Source: Nitrososphaerota archaeon
Lineage (GTDB): Archaea > Thermoproteota > Nitrososphaeria > Nitrososphaerales > Nitrosopumilaceae
Length of the DNA: 13,024 bases
Direction: 5' to 3'
Assembly (NCBI GenBank): GCA_028867235.1
Contig: JAGWGS010000016.1
Coordinates: forward strand, 1 to 13,024
Shown piece by piece: positions 1 through 7,697 of this stretch. The notes beneath the pieces are model-generated. The model did not search any database and had not been told where the DNA came from. It saw nothing but the letters and a program-made list of their open reading frames with translations. Each line of letters starts with the position of its first letter. Position 1 is the stretch's first letter. A program made the translations under genes and the position numbers.

Positions 1-106
1 CATAGTCTATCTTGGTAACATCTGCTTCTTTTGGAATACTTTGCAGTATGGTTGCCATTATGTTTTGGGCTGGAGACACTTCACGTTGTGCTTGTTTTCT
101 TTGCAT
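1..106 (-). CDS. aCPSF1-type beta-CASP ribonuclease, N-terminal fragment
   Basis: The first 35 codons of a gene that runs off the left edge of the window. It starts with ATG at 106, 7 bp after the psmB stop codon, so the two are probably co-transcribed. The visible end reads IPKEADVTKIDY, which resembles the start of the first KH domain of archaeal aCPSF1 (FttA), where a 'PKEA.IT.IEFEGP'-type stretch is common. In that family two KH domains precede a metallo-beta-lactamase/beta-CASP nuclease that cleaves nascent RNA at U-rich sites and terminates transcription. From memory, aCPSF1 also lies directly downstream of the proteasome beta gene in many archaea, which supports the call. The catalytic domain is outside the window, so the assignment rests on about 20 residues plus gene order. 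A different KH-domain protein cannot be excluded. Confidence 0.68.
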   Translation of the reverse strand, partial: MQRKQAQREVSPAQNIMATILQSIPKEADVTKIDY

Positions 107-113
107 TAAATCA

Positions 114-746
114 CTAAAGCGTAATTATGGCCTTCTTCTGTTCTTTTGTCAAGAGTCGGTACCCTTGCTTGTCGATTATAGCGACATTAATTCCGTCACC
201 TGTTCCAATGTTTCTTGTAATTGCAGCTTTTACTGCCCTTAGGGCAACTACTTTGCCCTCTTCGACGGTAAGGCCATCGCGGTATTCGCTTTCCAATAGA
301 CCATATGCTACTGGAGAACCGCTTCCTGTTGTTACGTATGTTTTTTTGTCAAGTGAACCAAACATGTCAATGTTGTACAATGCTGGACCTTGTTGGTCAT
401 ATCCCCCTACAAGGATGTCTGCAATGAATGGATAGTATCTATTTTGGAAAAATATCAAAGATGCAAGTCTTGCAAGCGACTTGATTGGTAGATACTCTTG
501 TTTTTCAATTCTATGTATGTTTGAATGATATCGGAGCATGTCTGTGACGTTTTGTGCGTCTGCAACACCACCTGCGATTGTCATTCCTGCATGATTATCT
601 ATTTTTTGGATTTTCATTGTGTTGTTATTTGCTATGAAATATCCTGCGCTTGCTCTCATATCTGCGCACAAGACAACACCATCAGTACAGGCTATCCCTA
701 CTGTAGTTGTTCCATGGTATGTGTGTTGTTCAATATAGTCTGACAA
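114..746 (-). CDS. psmB: 20S proteasome beta subunit (active type)
   Basis: Catalytic beta subunit of the archaeal 20S proteasome, the cytoplasmic barrel protease fed by AAA+ unfoldases. The propeptide ends in HG before the mature N-terminal Thr (HG|TTTVGI). Counted from that Thr, Asp17 (in ADMR) and Lys33 (in NTMK) are present and a GSGS motif follows later, so the active site is complete; the mature chain is about 198 residues, normal for the family. I chose the TTG at 746 as start. It gives a 12-residue propeptide, it follows GGAG (755-758) by 8 nt, and a TATA-like box at 791-800 would place transcription start near 770. An ATG at 818 would give a 36-residue propeptide without a convincing box upstream; another in-frame start lies at 878. 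Many Nitrososphaerota carry a second beta gene, not seen here. The fragment downstream is an aCPSF1-like gene. Confidence 0.93.
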   Translation of the reverse strand: MSDYIEQHTYHGTTTVGIACTDGVVLCADMRASAGYFIANNNTMKIQKIDNHAGMTIAGGVADAQNVTDMLRYHSNIHRIEKQEYLPIKSLARLASLIFFQNRYYPFIADILVGGYDQQGPALYNIDMFGSLDKKTYVTTGSGSPVAYGLLESEYRDGLTVEEGKVVALRAVKAAITRNIGTGDGINVAIIDKQGYRLLTKEQKKAIITL

Positions 747-790
747 ATAACTTACTCCTAACTTGAGATACTTCGTTTGGGATATAACCC

Positions 791-800
791 GCTTAAATAA
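791..800 (-). promoter_or_regulatory. TATA-like box for psmB
   Basis: On the minus strand this reads TTATTTAAGC, a good archaeal TATA match. It predicts transcription start near 770, leaving a leader of about 25 nt that holds the GGAG ribosome-binding site (755-758) before the TTG at 746. Inferred from sequence only. Confidence 0.5.
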
Positions 801-820
801 CTTTGTATTATATGACATAT

Positions 821-830
821 TGATAAATAA
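821..830 (+). promoter_or_regulatory. TATA-like box for egsA
   Basis: TGATAAATAA centred 25 bp before the ATG at 851, the spacing expected for a leaderless archaeal transcript. It lies in the short psmB/egsA divergent interval. Confidence 0.5.
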
Positions 831-850
831 CCAACTTTCAAGTGAAAACC

Positions 851-1891
851 ATGGCTTCTCACATAATGGAGCTACCAAGGAAGATACTCATAGGTGAGAA
901 CAACATTTCTGACATTGGGGATTTTCTAGTAGGCCTTTCTGCCCCAAAGAGGGTTTCACTTGTTTCAGGCGACAAGGTACGAAAGATAACAGACAAGAAA
1001 ATATCATTATCCCTTTCAGATTCCAAGATAAAGTATGTCTGGCATCGCAGCACAAGCAATGATGTAGATTCTGCAAAAAAGACACTAGAGGATATCAGAA
1101 AGGACAAGAGCGATCTAATAATTGGAATTGGGGGCGGAAGATCAGTAGATATTGCAAAGATGATAGCATTTACACTCAAAAAGTCATTTGTAAGCATACC
1201 AACCTCTGCATCACATGACGGAATAGCAAGTCCGTTTGTTTCATTGCGCGGCGACAAGCCCTATTCCATCATAGCTACTGCACCACTTGGAGTCTTTGTA
1301 GATATTGCCATACTGAAAAAGGCGCCAAGGAGACTTTTGGCAAGTGGTTGTGGAGACTTGATGGCAAAAGTTACAGCAGTGCGAGACTGGGAGCTTGCAA
1401 GAGACAATGTTGGAGAATATTTTGGGACATATGCTGCAAACTTGGCATCAATGAGTGCAAAGATTGTAATTGACAATTCTAGAGATTTCAAGAAAAAGCC
1501 AGATGTTCGCATGATTGTGGAGGCTTTGATAAGCTCTGGCGTTGCAGCATGCATTGCAGGAAGCAGCAGACCATGTTCTGGTGCAGAACATCTGTTCTCT
1601 CATGCAGTTGATCATCTAAAACCAGGTGTTGGTCTTCATGGTGAAAAATGTGGCATCGGTGCAATACTTGTTGCAAAGATGCAGGGACAAGATTGGAAAA
1701 AGATAATTCAAATGCTAAAAAATGTTGGTGCGCCAACCAAGGCAAAAGAGATTGGATTAGAACCAAGTGTTCTTTCAAAAGCACTAACTATTGCCCAGTC
1801 ATTGCGACCTGAGAGATATACAATACTTAGTAAGAAAATCATGAATGAACAAAAAGCAATAGAACTTGCTAAAAGTACTGGTGTGTTATAG
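851..1891 (+). CDS. egsA: sn-glycerol-1-phosphate dehydrogenase
   Basis: NAD(P)-dependent reduction of dihydroxyacetone phosphate to sn-glycerol 1-phosphate, the step that sets the archaeal stereochemistry of membrane lipids; cytoplasmic. 346 residues, normal for the family. N-terminal Rossmann-like nucleotide-binding half with GIGGGRSVDIAK (residues 92-103) and SIPTSASHDGIASP (115-128). The C-terminal helical half holds the probable zinc ligands Asp169 (GCGDLMAK), His247 (GAEHLFSH) and His263 (LHGEK); the ligand assignment is by family analogy. ATG at 851 is chosen because it follows a TATA-like box by 25 bp; GTG at 842 and ATG at 866 are in frame. The stop lies 2 bp from the stop of the convergent FKBP gene. 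The bacterial AraM proteins are relatives, but in this archaeal setting EgsA is the natural reading. Confidence 0.95.
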   Translation: MASHIMELPRKILIGENNISDIGDFLVGLSAPKRVSLVSGDKVRKITDKKISLSLSDSKIKYVWHRSTSNDVDSAKKTLEDIRKDKSDLIIGIGGGRSVDIAKMIAFTLKKSFVSIPTSASHDGIASPFVSLRGDKPYSIIATAPLGVFVDIAILKKAPRRLLASGCGDLMAKVTAVRDWELARDNVGEYFGTYAANLASMSAKIVIDNSRDFKKKPDVRMIVEALISSGVAACIAGSSRPCSGAEHLFSHAVDHLKPGVGLHGEKCGIGAILVAKMQGQDWKKIIQMLKNVGAPTKAKEIGLEPSVLSKALTIAQSLRPERYTILSKKIMNEQKAIELAKSTGVL

Positions 1892-1893
1892 TT

Positions 1894-2637
1894 TTAGGCT
1901 GTCTTTTGCTGTGCAGGCTTGGCAACAGCTGGTTTCTCTGCTGGTTTGTCTTGTTTTGGTTTGTTGTACGAATCAACAAAGTTTACCTTCTCAAGTTTTG
2001 GAACAAACTTGAATATCTCATTTGCAATTGCACGCTTGACAATCTGGAGGCCTTCCATCATCATTGCCTCTTCGGGGATTGTGACATCAACTGCAGTTGC
2101 CTTGATCTCAAATTTTATCTTGGATTCGTCAATTGGGAATCTTCTTTTTAGCAGTCCCATGACTTTGTCCTGATCGGTATCTAGTGATTTTACAATATTG
2201 ACATCATAAACAATTGTCTTTCCTGCAAATCTGTGGTTAAAGTCAATTTGCACTCTGCCTGATCCGATAAATCTTACAATTCCTGTTCTTTCATCCATTT
2301 CAATTGTGTCTCCAACTGAAATTTTTTCAGCATCTTCGCCAAGTTTGCGGAGAGGAATCATGCGAACCTTGCCAGAATCTCTTGTTCCAAATCCTTTCTC
2401 GGGTGGAACCTCTACTGTGAGTTTGTCTCCTGGCTTGGTATTTGCAAGTGCATCATCGAGTCCCTTGAGAACCCAGGATTCTCCTACGGAGATTAATCTT
2501 GGTTGATATTTTACATTTGGATCATGAATAGAACTTGATTTAGCGTCAGCTTCTCTTGTTGTTTCAAATACTTCGTTTGAATCCTTGACCTTGGCAGTAT
2601 AGTCTACCAGTATCAAAGTTCCTTTTTGGAAAGTCAA
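1894..2637 (-). CDS. FKBP-type (SlyD-like) peptidyl-prolyl cis-trans isomerase with C-terminal extension
   Basis: Cytoplasmic prolyl isomerase/chaperone, 247 residues. The FKBP fold begins around residue 5 (GTLILVDYTAKV). LISVGESWVLKGLDDAL (48-64) is the usual central helix region, and VPPEKGFGTRDSGKVRMIP (78-96) leads into the inserted-in-flap domain characteristic of SlyD. NHRFAGKTIVYDVNI (134-148) closes the fold. About 75 further residues (155-228) form the extra domain seen in long archaeal FKBPs, followed by a Lys/Pro/Ala-rich, probably disordered tail (229-247). There is no signal peptide and no His-rich metal tail like that of bacterial SlyD. The start is TTG at 2637, with a TATA-like box about 28 bp upstream. 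It converges on egsA with only 2 bp between the stop codons. Confidence 0.92.
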   Translation of the reverse strand: MTFQKGTLILVDYTAKVKDSNEVFETTREADAKSSSIHDPNVKYQPRLISVGESWVLKGLDDALANTKPGDKLTVEVPPEKGFGTRDSGKVRMIPLRKLGEDAEKISVGDTIEMDERTGIVRFIGSGRVQIDFNHRFAGKTIVYDVNIVKSLDTDQDKVMGLLKRRFPIDESKIKFEIKATAVDVTIPEEAMMMEGLQIVKRAIANEIFKFVPKLEKVNFVDSYNKPKQDKPAEKPAVAKPAQQKTA

Positions 2638-2660
2638 CGTGATCGATCCTTTAACTTCCT

Positions 2661-2670
2661 AATATTAAGT
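2661..2670 (-). promoter_or_regulatory. TATA-like box for the FKBP gene
   Basis: Minus-strand ACTTAATATT centred about 28 bp before the TTG start at 2637, in the 72-bp gap after the aminotransferase gene. It suggests the FKBP gene is transcribed on its own. Confidence 0.4.
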
Positions 2671-2709
2671 TAAAGCTAAAAGGACTATTTCAGGGCAATA
2701 TTTTTAGAT

Positions 2710-3864
2710 CTAGAGTGCCTTGAGTTTATCTTCTGCTACCTTGATTGCATCAGGATTTGTCTTGTGACCCATCATATCAAGTGTTGATGCAATTGCAGAG
2801 ATTGTTCTCATTACATGATACTTGTGTACTTCACCCATGCATCCAACTCGAAATACTTTGCCTTTGAGTTCACCAAATCCACCTGCAACTAGAACTCGGA
2901 ACTTTTCAGATAGTGTTCCTCGGAATGTTTTGTCATCTAGTCCCTGCAAATAGTTTAGTGCAATTACAACTGTAGATCGTGCATCCTCTTTTGCAAATGG
3001 AGAAAGGCCCATCGTACTTAGTCCACTGTATAATGCATCAGAGCAAACTCTGTGTCTTCGTATTCTGTTTTCAATTCCCTCTTCTAGAATGATATCTAGT
3101 GCTTCTCTGTATGCATAAAGTAATGGAATTGCTGGAGTAAATGGAGTCTCTTTTGTATCATCATAGTACTTGAAGTATCTTGCCATGTTAAAGTAAAATG
3201 TCGGTGGTGGATTTGCAATCATGTGTTTTTTTGCTTTCTGGCTTACTGCAATTGGAGATATTCCTGGAGGTGCTGCAAGTGCCTTTTGTGCTCCTGTGAC
3301 ACATACATCTACTCCCCACTTGTCCATGTGGAATTCTTCTCCACCAAGTATTGAAACTCCATCTACTACATAGAAGGAGTCATTTCTTGCTGTAAGATCT
3401 TTGATTTTATCAAGATATTTTACCATTGTACCAGTAGAGGTCTCATTCCATACAACATAGAATGCCTTGACATCTTTGTTGTTGTCAAATGCTTCCTTTA
3501 CCTGATCAAATGTTGCATTTTGGCCAAATGGAGTTGTAAGACGTATAACATTTGCGCCAGCCCACTCTAACATTGTAGAGAGCCTGCTGCTAAATTCACC
3601 GTTAACTGGTATTATGACCTTGTCGCCTTTTTTTACCATGTTGACAACAGAGGCCTCAACTGCGCCGGTTCCAGATGCACTCAGTGCTACTACATCGCTT
3701 GTAGTGTCAAAGATTTTTTGACTTTTTTCTATGGTATCAACGTATAATTTTACAAAATCTTTACTTCTGTGATTTATCATATGAGTGAACATCGAACGTG
3801 TTACTCTTTCCGGAACATTTGTTGGTCCAGGCAACATTACTAGATATTCCAAATAAATCTCCAA
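2710..3864 (-). CDS. Class V aminotransferase (alanine/serine--glyoxylate aminotransferase family)
   Basis: PLP-dependent enzyme of fold type I, 384 residues, cytoplasmic. The N-terminal MLPGPTNVPERV is the substrate-loop signature of alanine/serine-glyoxylate aminotransferases. SASGTGAVEAS (62-72) contributes to phosphate binding, VVDGVSILGG (166-175) carries the PLP-ring Asp168, and TGAQKALAAPPG (190-201) carries the Schiff-base Lys194. Amino donor and acceptor cannot be read from the sequence; alanine, serine or phosphonate-linked transaminases share these motifs. TTG at 3864 is chosen because it follows a TATA-like box by 25 bp; TTG at 3852 and ATG at 3837 are in frame and would remove 4 or 9 residues. 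It lies 29 bp downstream of nadM but has its own promoter, so it may be transcribed both alone and by read-through. Confidence 0.88.
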   Translation of the reverse strand: MEIYLEYLVMLPGPTNVPERVTRSMFTHMINHRSKDFVKLYVDTIEKSQKIFDTTSDVVALSASGTGAVEASVVNMVKKGDKVIIPVNGEFSSRLSTMLEWAGANVIRLTTPFGQNATFDQVKEAFDNNKDVKAFYVVWNETSTGTMVKYLDKIKDLTARNDSFYVVDGVSILGGEEFHMDKWGVDVCVTGAQKALAAPPGISPIAVSQKAKKHMIANPPPTFYFNMARYFKYYDDTKETPFTPAIPLLYAYREALDIILEEGIENRIRRHRVCSDALYSGLSTMGLSPFAKEDARSTVVIALNYLQGLDDKTFRGTLSEKFRVLVAGGFGELKGKVFRVGCMGEVHKYHVMRTISAIASTLDMMGHKTNPDAIKVAEDKLKAL

Positions 3865-3884
3865 ATTGCAAGCAAGTTAACCGC

Positions 3885-3893
3885 TATTTATAA
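3885..3893 (-). promoter_or_regulatory. TATA-like box for the aminotransferase
   Basis: Minus-strand TTATAAATA centred 25 bp before the TTG at 3864. It lies immediately after the nadM stop codon, so this promoter abuts the upstream gene. Confidence 0.55.
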
Positions 3894-4391
3894 TTACAGA
3901 ATTTTGAGCAGCCTGTTCTTTGCATCTATTTTCAAAAGTACCTTTCTTGTACCTTCAGGAACAAGATCGGACCAGTCTTTTCCGCTTGCTATCATTTCTC
4001 GAATATTTGTTCCAGAGATAATATCTCGTCTTAGTAGGGGAATCTCTATCACATTCTTTTTACGTTTCTTGTACAACGTAATGGTAAATTCATCATTTGA
4101 AAAGACTACATCATATGGAGGCACTATAGAGTCAACATGATATGTCCACTTTTCGTGATCTCCTGTGTCTGGTACAAAAAATATCTTGACACGCTCAAGC
4201 ATTTTAGGATCTAGTGATGAGAGAATCATTTCTTTTCTTTCTTCTGCAGTAAATGGATTCCTTTTTTCATAGCTTTTGTTTGAGCTTCCAATTCCTATCC
4301 ACAAGTTATCGACTTTGGACAGTCCAATGTGTACTGCTTCTAGATGTCCTTTGTGAAACGGTTGGAATCTGCCAATTAGTAGCCCATCCAT
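3894..4391 (-). CDS. nadM: Nicotinamide-nucleotide adenylyltransferase (archaeal NadM type)
   Basis: Adenylates NMN (and probably nicotinate mononucleotide) with ATP to form NAD, the last or next-to-last step of NAD synthesis. 165 residues, typical of the small archaeal enzyme. The nucleotidyltransferase signature GRFQPFHKGH (7-16) holds the HxGH motif (His13, His16). GIGSSNKSYEKRNPFTAEER (33-52) is the conserved second block, and ISGTNIRE (125-132) is the ISSTxxR-type phosphate-binding motif with Arg131. ATG at 4391 follows a TATA-like box by about 25 bp. It is divergent from the FAD monooxygenase. No fused Nudix or kinase domain is present. Confidence 0.94.
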   Translation of the reverse strand: MDGLLIGRFQPFHKGHLEAVHIGLSKVDNLWIGIGSSNKSYEKRNPFTAEERKEMILSSLDPKMLERVKIFFVPDTGDHEKWTYHVDSIVPPYDVVFSNDEFTITLYKKRKKNVIEIPLLRRDIISGTNIREMIASGKDWSDLVPEGTRKVLLKIDAKNRLLKIL

Positions 4392-4410
4392 TGTAAAATC
4401 TTGTGTATAC

Positions 4411-4420
4411 TTTTTAAAAA
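4411..4420 (-). promoter_or_regulatory. TATA-like box for nadM
   Basis: TTTTTAAAAA, a self-complementary AT box centred about 25 bp before the nadM ATG. It sits in the 77-bp divergent interval shared with the FAD monooxygenase gene. Confidence 0.5.
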
Positions 4421-4439
4421 ACCATTACTCATGTAAACT

Positions 4440-4449
4440 GTTTAATTGA
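4440..4449 (+). promoter_or_regulatory. TATA-like box for the FAD monooxygenase
   Basis: GTTTAATTGA centred 25 bp before the ATG at 4469, fitting a leaderless transcript. Confidence 0.45.
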
Positions 4450-4468
4450 ACACAAAATTGGACTCATC

Positions 4469-5800
4469 ATGGATAGAAAACATGCACTAGTAATAGGTGG
4501 AAGTATTGCCGGGATGGTTTCCGCTCAGATACTTGCAAAATATTTTGAGGTTGTAACAATAATTGAAAAAGATGACATAAAATCATCAGATGTGCGAAAT
4601 GGTACACCACAGGCAAATCACATCCACACATTACTTGTAAAAGGAAAACAGATTCTCTCAGAAATTTTTCCAGAATTAGAAAAAGACATGATGAAATCTG
4701 GTGCGTTAGGACTAGACTACATACTAAATGGTCAATATTTCGTAGATGGTTACTGGACGCCTAGGTTCGCATCAGGTCTTGATAGTTATTTTTCAAGTAG
4801 GACATTGCTTGAATCCACAATCAGAATACAAGTAGAAAAAAATGCCAAGATACAATTCATGAATGGTCTTGTTACTAGTCTTGTAACAGACAATAACAAA
4901 CATGTATCTGTAAAAATAAAATCTGGAAAAGATTTCTCATCAGAGCAAATTCTTCATGGAAATATTATTGTAGATGCAAGCGGTAGAAATTCAAAGACTC
5001 CAGAATGGTTGCAAGATATTGGATATGCAAAACCCGAAGAGACACATGTTGATTCCAATATAGGATATGCTACTAGATGTTATAAAATTCCCAAAGAGTA
5101 TCAAGACGTAAAGGAGTTCATTGTTATTCTCAACCATCCTCCCTACCAACCAAAGATGGGCGGAATTTTACCCATAGAGGGGAAAAGATGGAAGGTTACC
5201 ATGTACAGTATTGGACAAGACTTGCCTACTACAGATGAAAAGGAATTTTTGGAATTTGCCAGAACACTTGCAGATCAAAAAGTTTACAATATGATAAAAA
5301 ACGCAGAGCCAGAATCAGAAATTCATGGATACAGAGTAAAGGGAAGCAGGGTAATACATTATGAGAGAGTCAAAACATGGCCTGAAAATTATATCGTAAT
5401 TGGTGATGCAGTATGTACATTCAATCCGTTTTATGGTCAAGGAATGACAGTATCTGTACTTGGATGCAAACTTTTGGATGAATTCTTGAATAAAAATTTG
5501 TCAAGCCGTGAAAATTTGACATTAGAATTTCAAAAAGAATTGTACAAGAAAAATTCATACCCATGGCTTCTTGCAACAGGGGAAGACTTTCGTTGGCCCA
5601 CCACCAAGGGTCAAAGACCAAATGCACTTGCAAGAATGACACAGGCATACGCTGACAGTATATTGTATCTTTCACCACATAGCAAGTTTGCTGCAAAATC
5701 ATTTCAGGAAATGATGCAAATGACAAGATCGCCTCTTGTTTTGTTTCATCCAAAATTGATGGTACAATTATTGGCAAGAAAGATAAAACCAAAGATTTAG
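4469..5800 (+). CDS. FAD-dependent monooxygenase/oxidoreductase (PHBH-like fold)
   Basis: A 443-residue flavoprotein of the group-A monooxygenase/geranylgeranyl-reductase superfamily. VIGGSIAGMVSAQILAKYF (8-26) is the Rossmann dinucleotide-binding motif, with Glu33 at the end of the second strand for ribose binding. NIIVDASGRNSKTPEWL (165-181) is the DG-type motif, and VIGDAVCTFNPFYGQGM (310-326) is the conserved GD block that contacts FAD. The substrate half (about 195-290) is not one I recognise. No membrane segment or signal peptide is evident. The sequence looks closer to bacterial 'FAD-binding monooxygenase' proteins than to the archaeal geranylgeranyl reductases, which would allow past acquisition; its base composition is like its neighbours. 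It converges with a small-molecule methyltransferase gene 10 bp away, so a hydroxylation plus methylation pathway is possible but is inference. Confidence 0.85.
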   Translation: MDRKHALVIGGSIAGMVSAQILAKYFEVVTIIEKDDIKSSDVRNGTPQANHIHTLLVKGKQILSEIFPELEKDMMKSGALGLDYILNGQYFVDGYWTPRFASGLDSYFSSRTLLESTIRIQVEKNAKIQFMNGLVTSLVTDNNKHVSVKIKSGKDFSSEQILHGNIIVDASGRNSKTPEWLQDIGYAKPEETHVDSNIGYATRCYKIPKEYQDVKEFIVILNHPPYQPKMGGILPIEGKRWKVTMYSIGQDLPTTDEKEFLEFARTLADQKVYNMIKNAEPESEIHGYRVKGSRVIHYERVKTWPENYIVIGDAVCTFNPFYGQGMTVSVLGCKLLDEFLNKNLSSRENLTLEFQKELYKKNSYPWLLATGEDFRWPTTKGQRPNALARMTQAYADSILYLSPHSKFAAKSFQEMMQMTRSPLVLFHPKLMVQLLARKIKPKI

Positions 5801-5810
5801 ACTTGTTCTT

Positions 5811-6587
5811 TCAGGGTTTGTAGGCTACAATGATGGATGTAGGATAAGAAAAGTATGTCATTTCATCTTTTGTATAACACTTGAGATCCATCTTATCAAG
5901 TCTGAGATCATTCTTGATAAGATCACGAATCTTTTGATCATCCCCAGGATTTGGAAATGATGCAGCAAGCTGTTCTTCAAGTTCAGATTCAAGACGATAA
6001 AATGAAGTTGAGATATTTATTAATCCAGATTTTTGTACCATGTCTAGCAATTCATCAAAGGGTATGGCTCTCACATGAGAGGGATCACGAAGTTTTTCAA
6101 TGTGATCATATGCGAGTGCCTTTTCGGGTCTTGGAGTAACATCAATTATGGCTATCCTACCTCCACTCTTGCATACTCGTATCATTTCTGATAGAACTTT
6201 CTCTGGTTCTAGAAAATGATGAAAACTATATCTTGTAATTACTAGAGAAAATGATTCATCTGGAAAAACAAGTGGTGAAGCATTTCCAATATTCCATGTC
6301 AGGTTATTCAATAATTTTTCATGCTGGAGAAGTTTTGCTTTCTCTATCATTGCTGGTGTAATATCTATTCCAGTAACATGCTTTGCAATTTTAGCAAATG
6401 CACATGATACAAGACCTGGACCACAGGCTACATCTAGTACAGAATCAGTACTAGTAACTTGGGTAAGATCATACATTAGCTTGAATGCTCTTTCATCAGA
6501 ATGTCCCTGTTTTTTAGCAAATGGATTTGCCTGCTTTGTAAATTGATCTATTATAGATGCAGTATGAACCGATGATTTATTTGACAA
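5811..6587 (-). CDS. Class I SAM-dependent methyltransferase (UbiE/Methyltransf_11-like)
   Basis: 258 residues with a class I Rossmann fold. Motif I is VLDVACGPGLVSCAFA (50-65), motif II is VTGIDITPAMIEKAK (71-85) carrying the acidic ribose-binding Asp, and the SFHHF region after FSLVITRY is the post-motif loop typical of UbiE/COQ5-like enzymes acting on small molecules. GGRIAIIDVTPRPEKAL follows as the late beta-strand block. The substrate cannot be named. An archaeal menaquinone or similar polyprenyl substrate is conceivable because UbiE relatives and FAD hydroxylases cooperate there, but that is speculation. The start is TTG at 6587, chosen because a TATA-like box lies about 28 bp upstream and no ATG is near. 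It converges on the FAD monooxygenase and is divergent from rtcA. Confidence 0.88.
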   Translation of the reverse strand: MSNKSSVHTASIIDQFTKQANPFAKKQGHSDERAFKLMYDLTQVTSTDSVLDVACGPGLVSCAFAKIAKHVTGIDITPAMIEKAKLLQHEKLLNNLTWNIGNASPLVFPDESFSLVITRYSFHHFLEPEKVLSEMIRVCKSGGRIAIIDVTPRPEKALAYDHIEKLRDPSHVRAIPFDELLDMVQKSGLINISTSFYRLESELEEQLAASFPNPGDDQKIRDLIKNDLRLDKMDLKCYTKDEMTYFSYPTSIIVAYKP

Positions 6588-6610
6588 GATTTGTCTTTTA
6601 ACACATCTTG

Positions 6611-6619
6611 AATATTTAT
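6611..6619 (-). promoter_or_regulatory. TATA-like box for the methyltransferase
   Basis: Minus-strand ATAAATATT about 28 bp before the TTG at 6587. Confidence 0.45.
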
Positions 6620-6635
6620 GAATTACATAACCATA

Positions 6636-6644
6636 GTTAATTAG
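6636..6644 (+). promoter_or_regulatory. TATA-like box for rtcA
   Basis: GTTAATTAG centred about 29 bp before the rtcA ATG. It shares the 81-bp divergent interval with the methyltransferase promoter. Confidence 0.4.
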
Positions 6645-6668
6645 ATTCTACAATAAAGCAATCTAATC

Positions 6669-7697
6669 ATGGAACCAATAAGAATAGACGGAGGATTTGG
6701 AGAGGGTGGTGGACAGATAATCCGCAGTGCAGTAACCTTGTCTGCAATTACAGGAAAACCAGTTGAGATAGAAAACATAAGAAAAAACAGAAAGGTTCCA
6801 GGCCTAAGGCCACAACATCTTCTTGGTGTGAAAATTCTGTCAAAGATTTGCCAAGCCAAGGTGAATGGCCTTCACGTAAATTCAACCTCATTGAAATTTT
6901 CTCCCTCACATGGATTAGATCTGGATTTGCAGGAAGATGTTGGCACTGCTGGAAGCATCTCGCTTATCTTGCAAGTCCTGATTCCCGCAGTTTCTCTTAT
7001 GAGAAAAAGTCTGAAATTATCAATTATTGGGGGCACCGATGTTCCCTTTAGCCCTACCATGGATTATACCAAACATGTTTTTGGCAATGCAATGTCAAGA
7101 GTTGGGATTGATTTTGATCTTGAGGTAAAAAAAAGAGGATATTATCCAAAAGGTGGTGGGCTGGTTAAAGTACAGATACATCCATGTACCACTTTACATT
7201 CTACATCATTTCTTCAAAAGAAGACCAAAGATGCGAATCTTTTGTGCACTTGCTCACATATACCAAGACAAGAAATAGAAAACCAAGTACAAGATGCAAA
7301 AAATGTTCTTGTTGCAAATGGATTTGATTGTAAAGTTACAATAAAAGAAGAAAACACTCAAGATAAGGGATGTTCAATTTTGATATTTTCCCATGATACA
7401 GATTCTGTCACAGGTTATGATGGAATATATCAAAAGAGTTTGAATGGTCTTGGTAAATCTATTGCGGAGAAATTTGTGGAAGAAAATCTTGGAGTTGACA
7501 GATTTCTTTCAGATATGCTAGTTGTTCCACTTTCACTTGTAAAAGAAACTTCAGTGTATAGAGTTAGAAACATTACAAAACATTTGGAAACAAATCTGTT
7601 TGTTGCATCAAAAATTACTGGCTGCAAATATGGAATAGGGAAACTTGACAATGGCTTTGAGGTAAGAATTGCAGGGGTCTCAGACACCTGCATGTAA
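6669..7697 (+). CDS. rtcA: RNA 3'-terminal phosphate cyclase
   Basis: Converts an RNA 3'-phosphate to a 2',3'-cyclic phosphate using ATP through a covalent enzyme-AMP. 342 residues, full length. The N-terminal GGFGEGGGQIIRSAVTLS (8-25) is the family's glycine-rich signature, followed by ENIRKNRKVPGLRPQHL. EDVGTAGSISLILQVLIP is the central conserved block. The C-terminal TKHLETN holds His305, by analogy the nucleophile that is adenylylated. ATG at 6669 is supported by the upstream TATA-like box. The last 18 bp overlap, on the opposite strand, the end of the CopD-type gene. It is not beside rtcB or other RNA-repair genes in this window. The eukaryotic relative Rcl1 lacks the catalytic His, so the presence of His305 argues for an active cyclase. 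Confidence 0.95.
   Translation: MEPIRIDGGFGEGGGQIIRSAVTLSAITGKPVEIENIRKNRKVPGLRPQHLLGVKILSKICQAKVNGLHVNSTSLKFSPSHGLDLDLQEDVGTAGSISLILQVLIPAVSLMRKSLKLSIIGGTDVPFSPTMDYTKHVFGNAMSRVGIDFDLEVKKRGYYPKGGGLVKVQIHPCTTLHSTSFLQKKTKDANLLCTCSHIPRQEIENQVQDAKNVLVANGFDCKVTIKEENTQDKGCSILIFSHDTDSVTGYDGIYQKSLNGLGKSIAEKFVEENLGVDRFLSDMLVVPLSLVKETSVYRVRNITKHLETNLFVASKITGCKYGIGKLDNGFEVRIAGVSDTCM

Noticed and set aside
747..878. Longer psmB N-termini from 818 or 878
   Set aside because: The 878 start runs into the egsA coding region, and neither has a promoter box at a suitable distance; propeptides would be far longer than usual.
6669..7697. Rcl1-like inactive cyclase homologue
   Set aside because: The C-terminal His (305) expected for catalysis is present, so an active RtcA is more likely.
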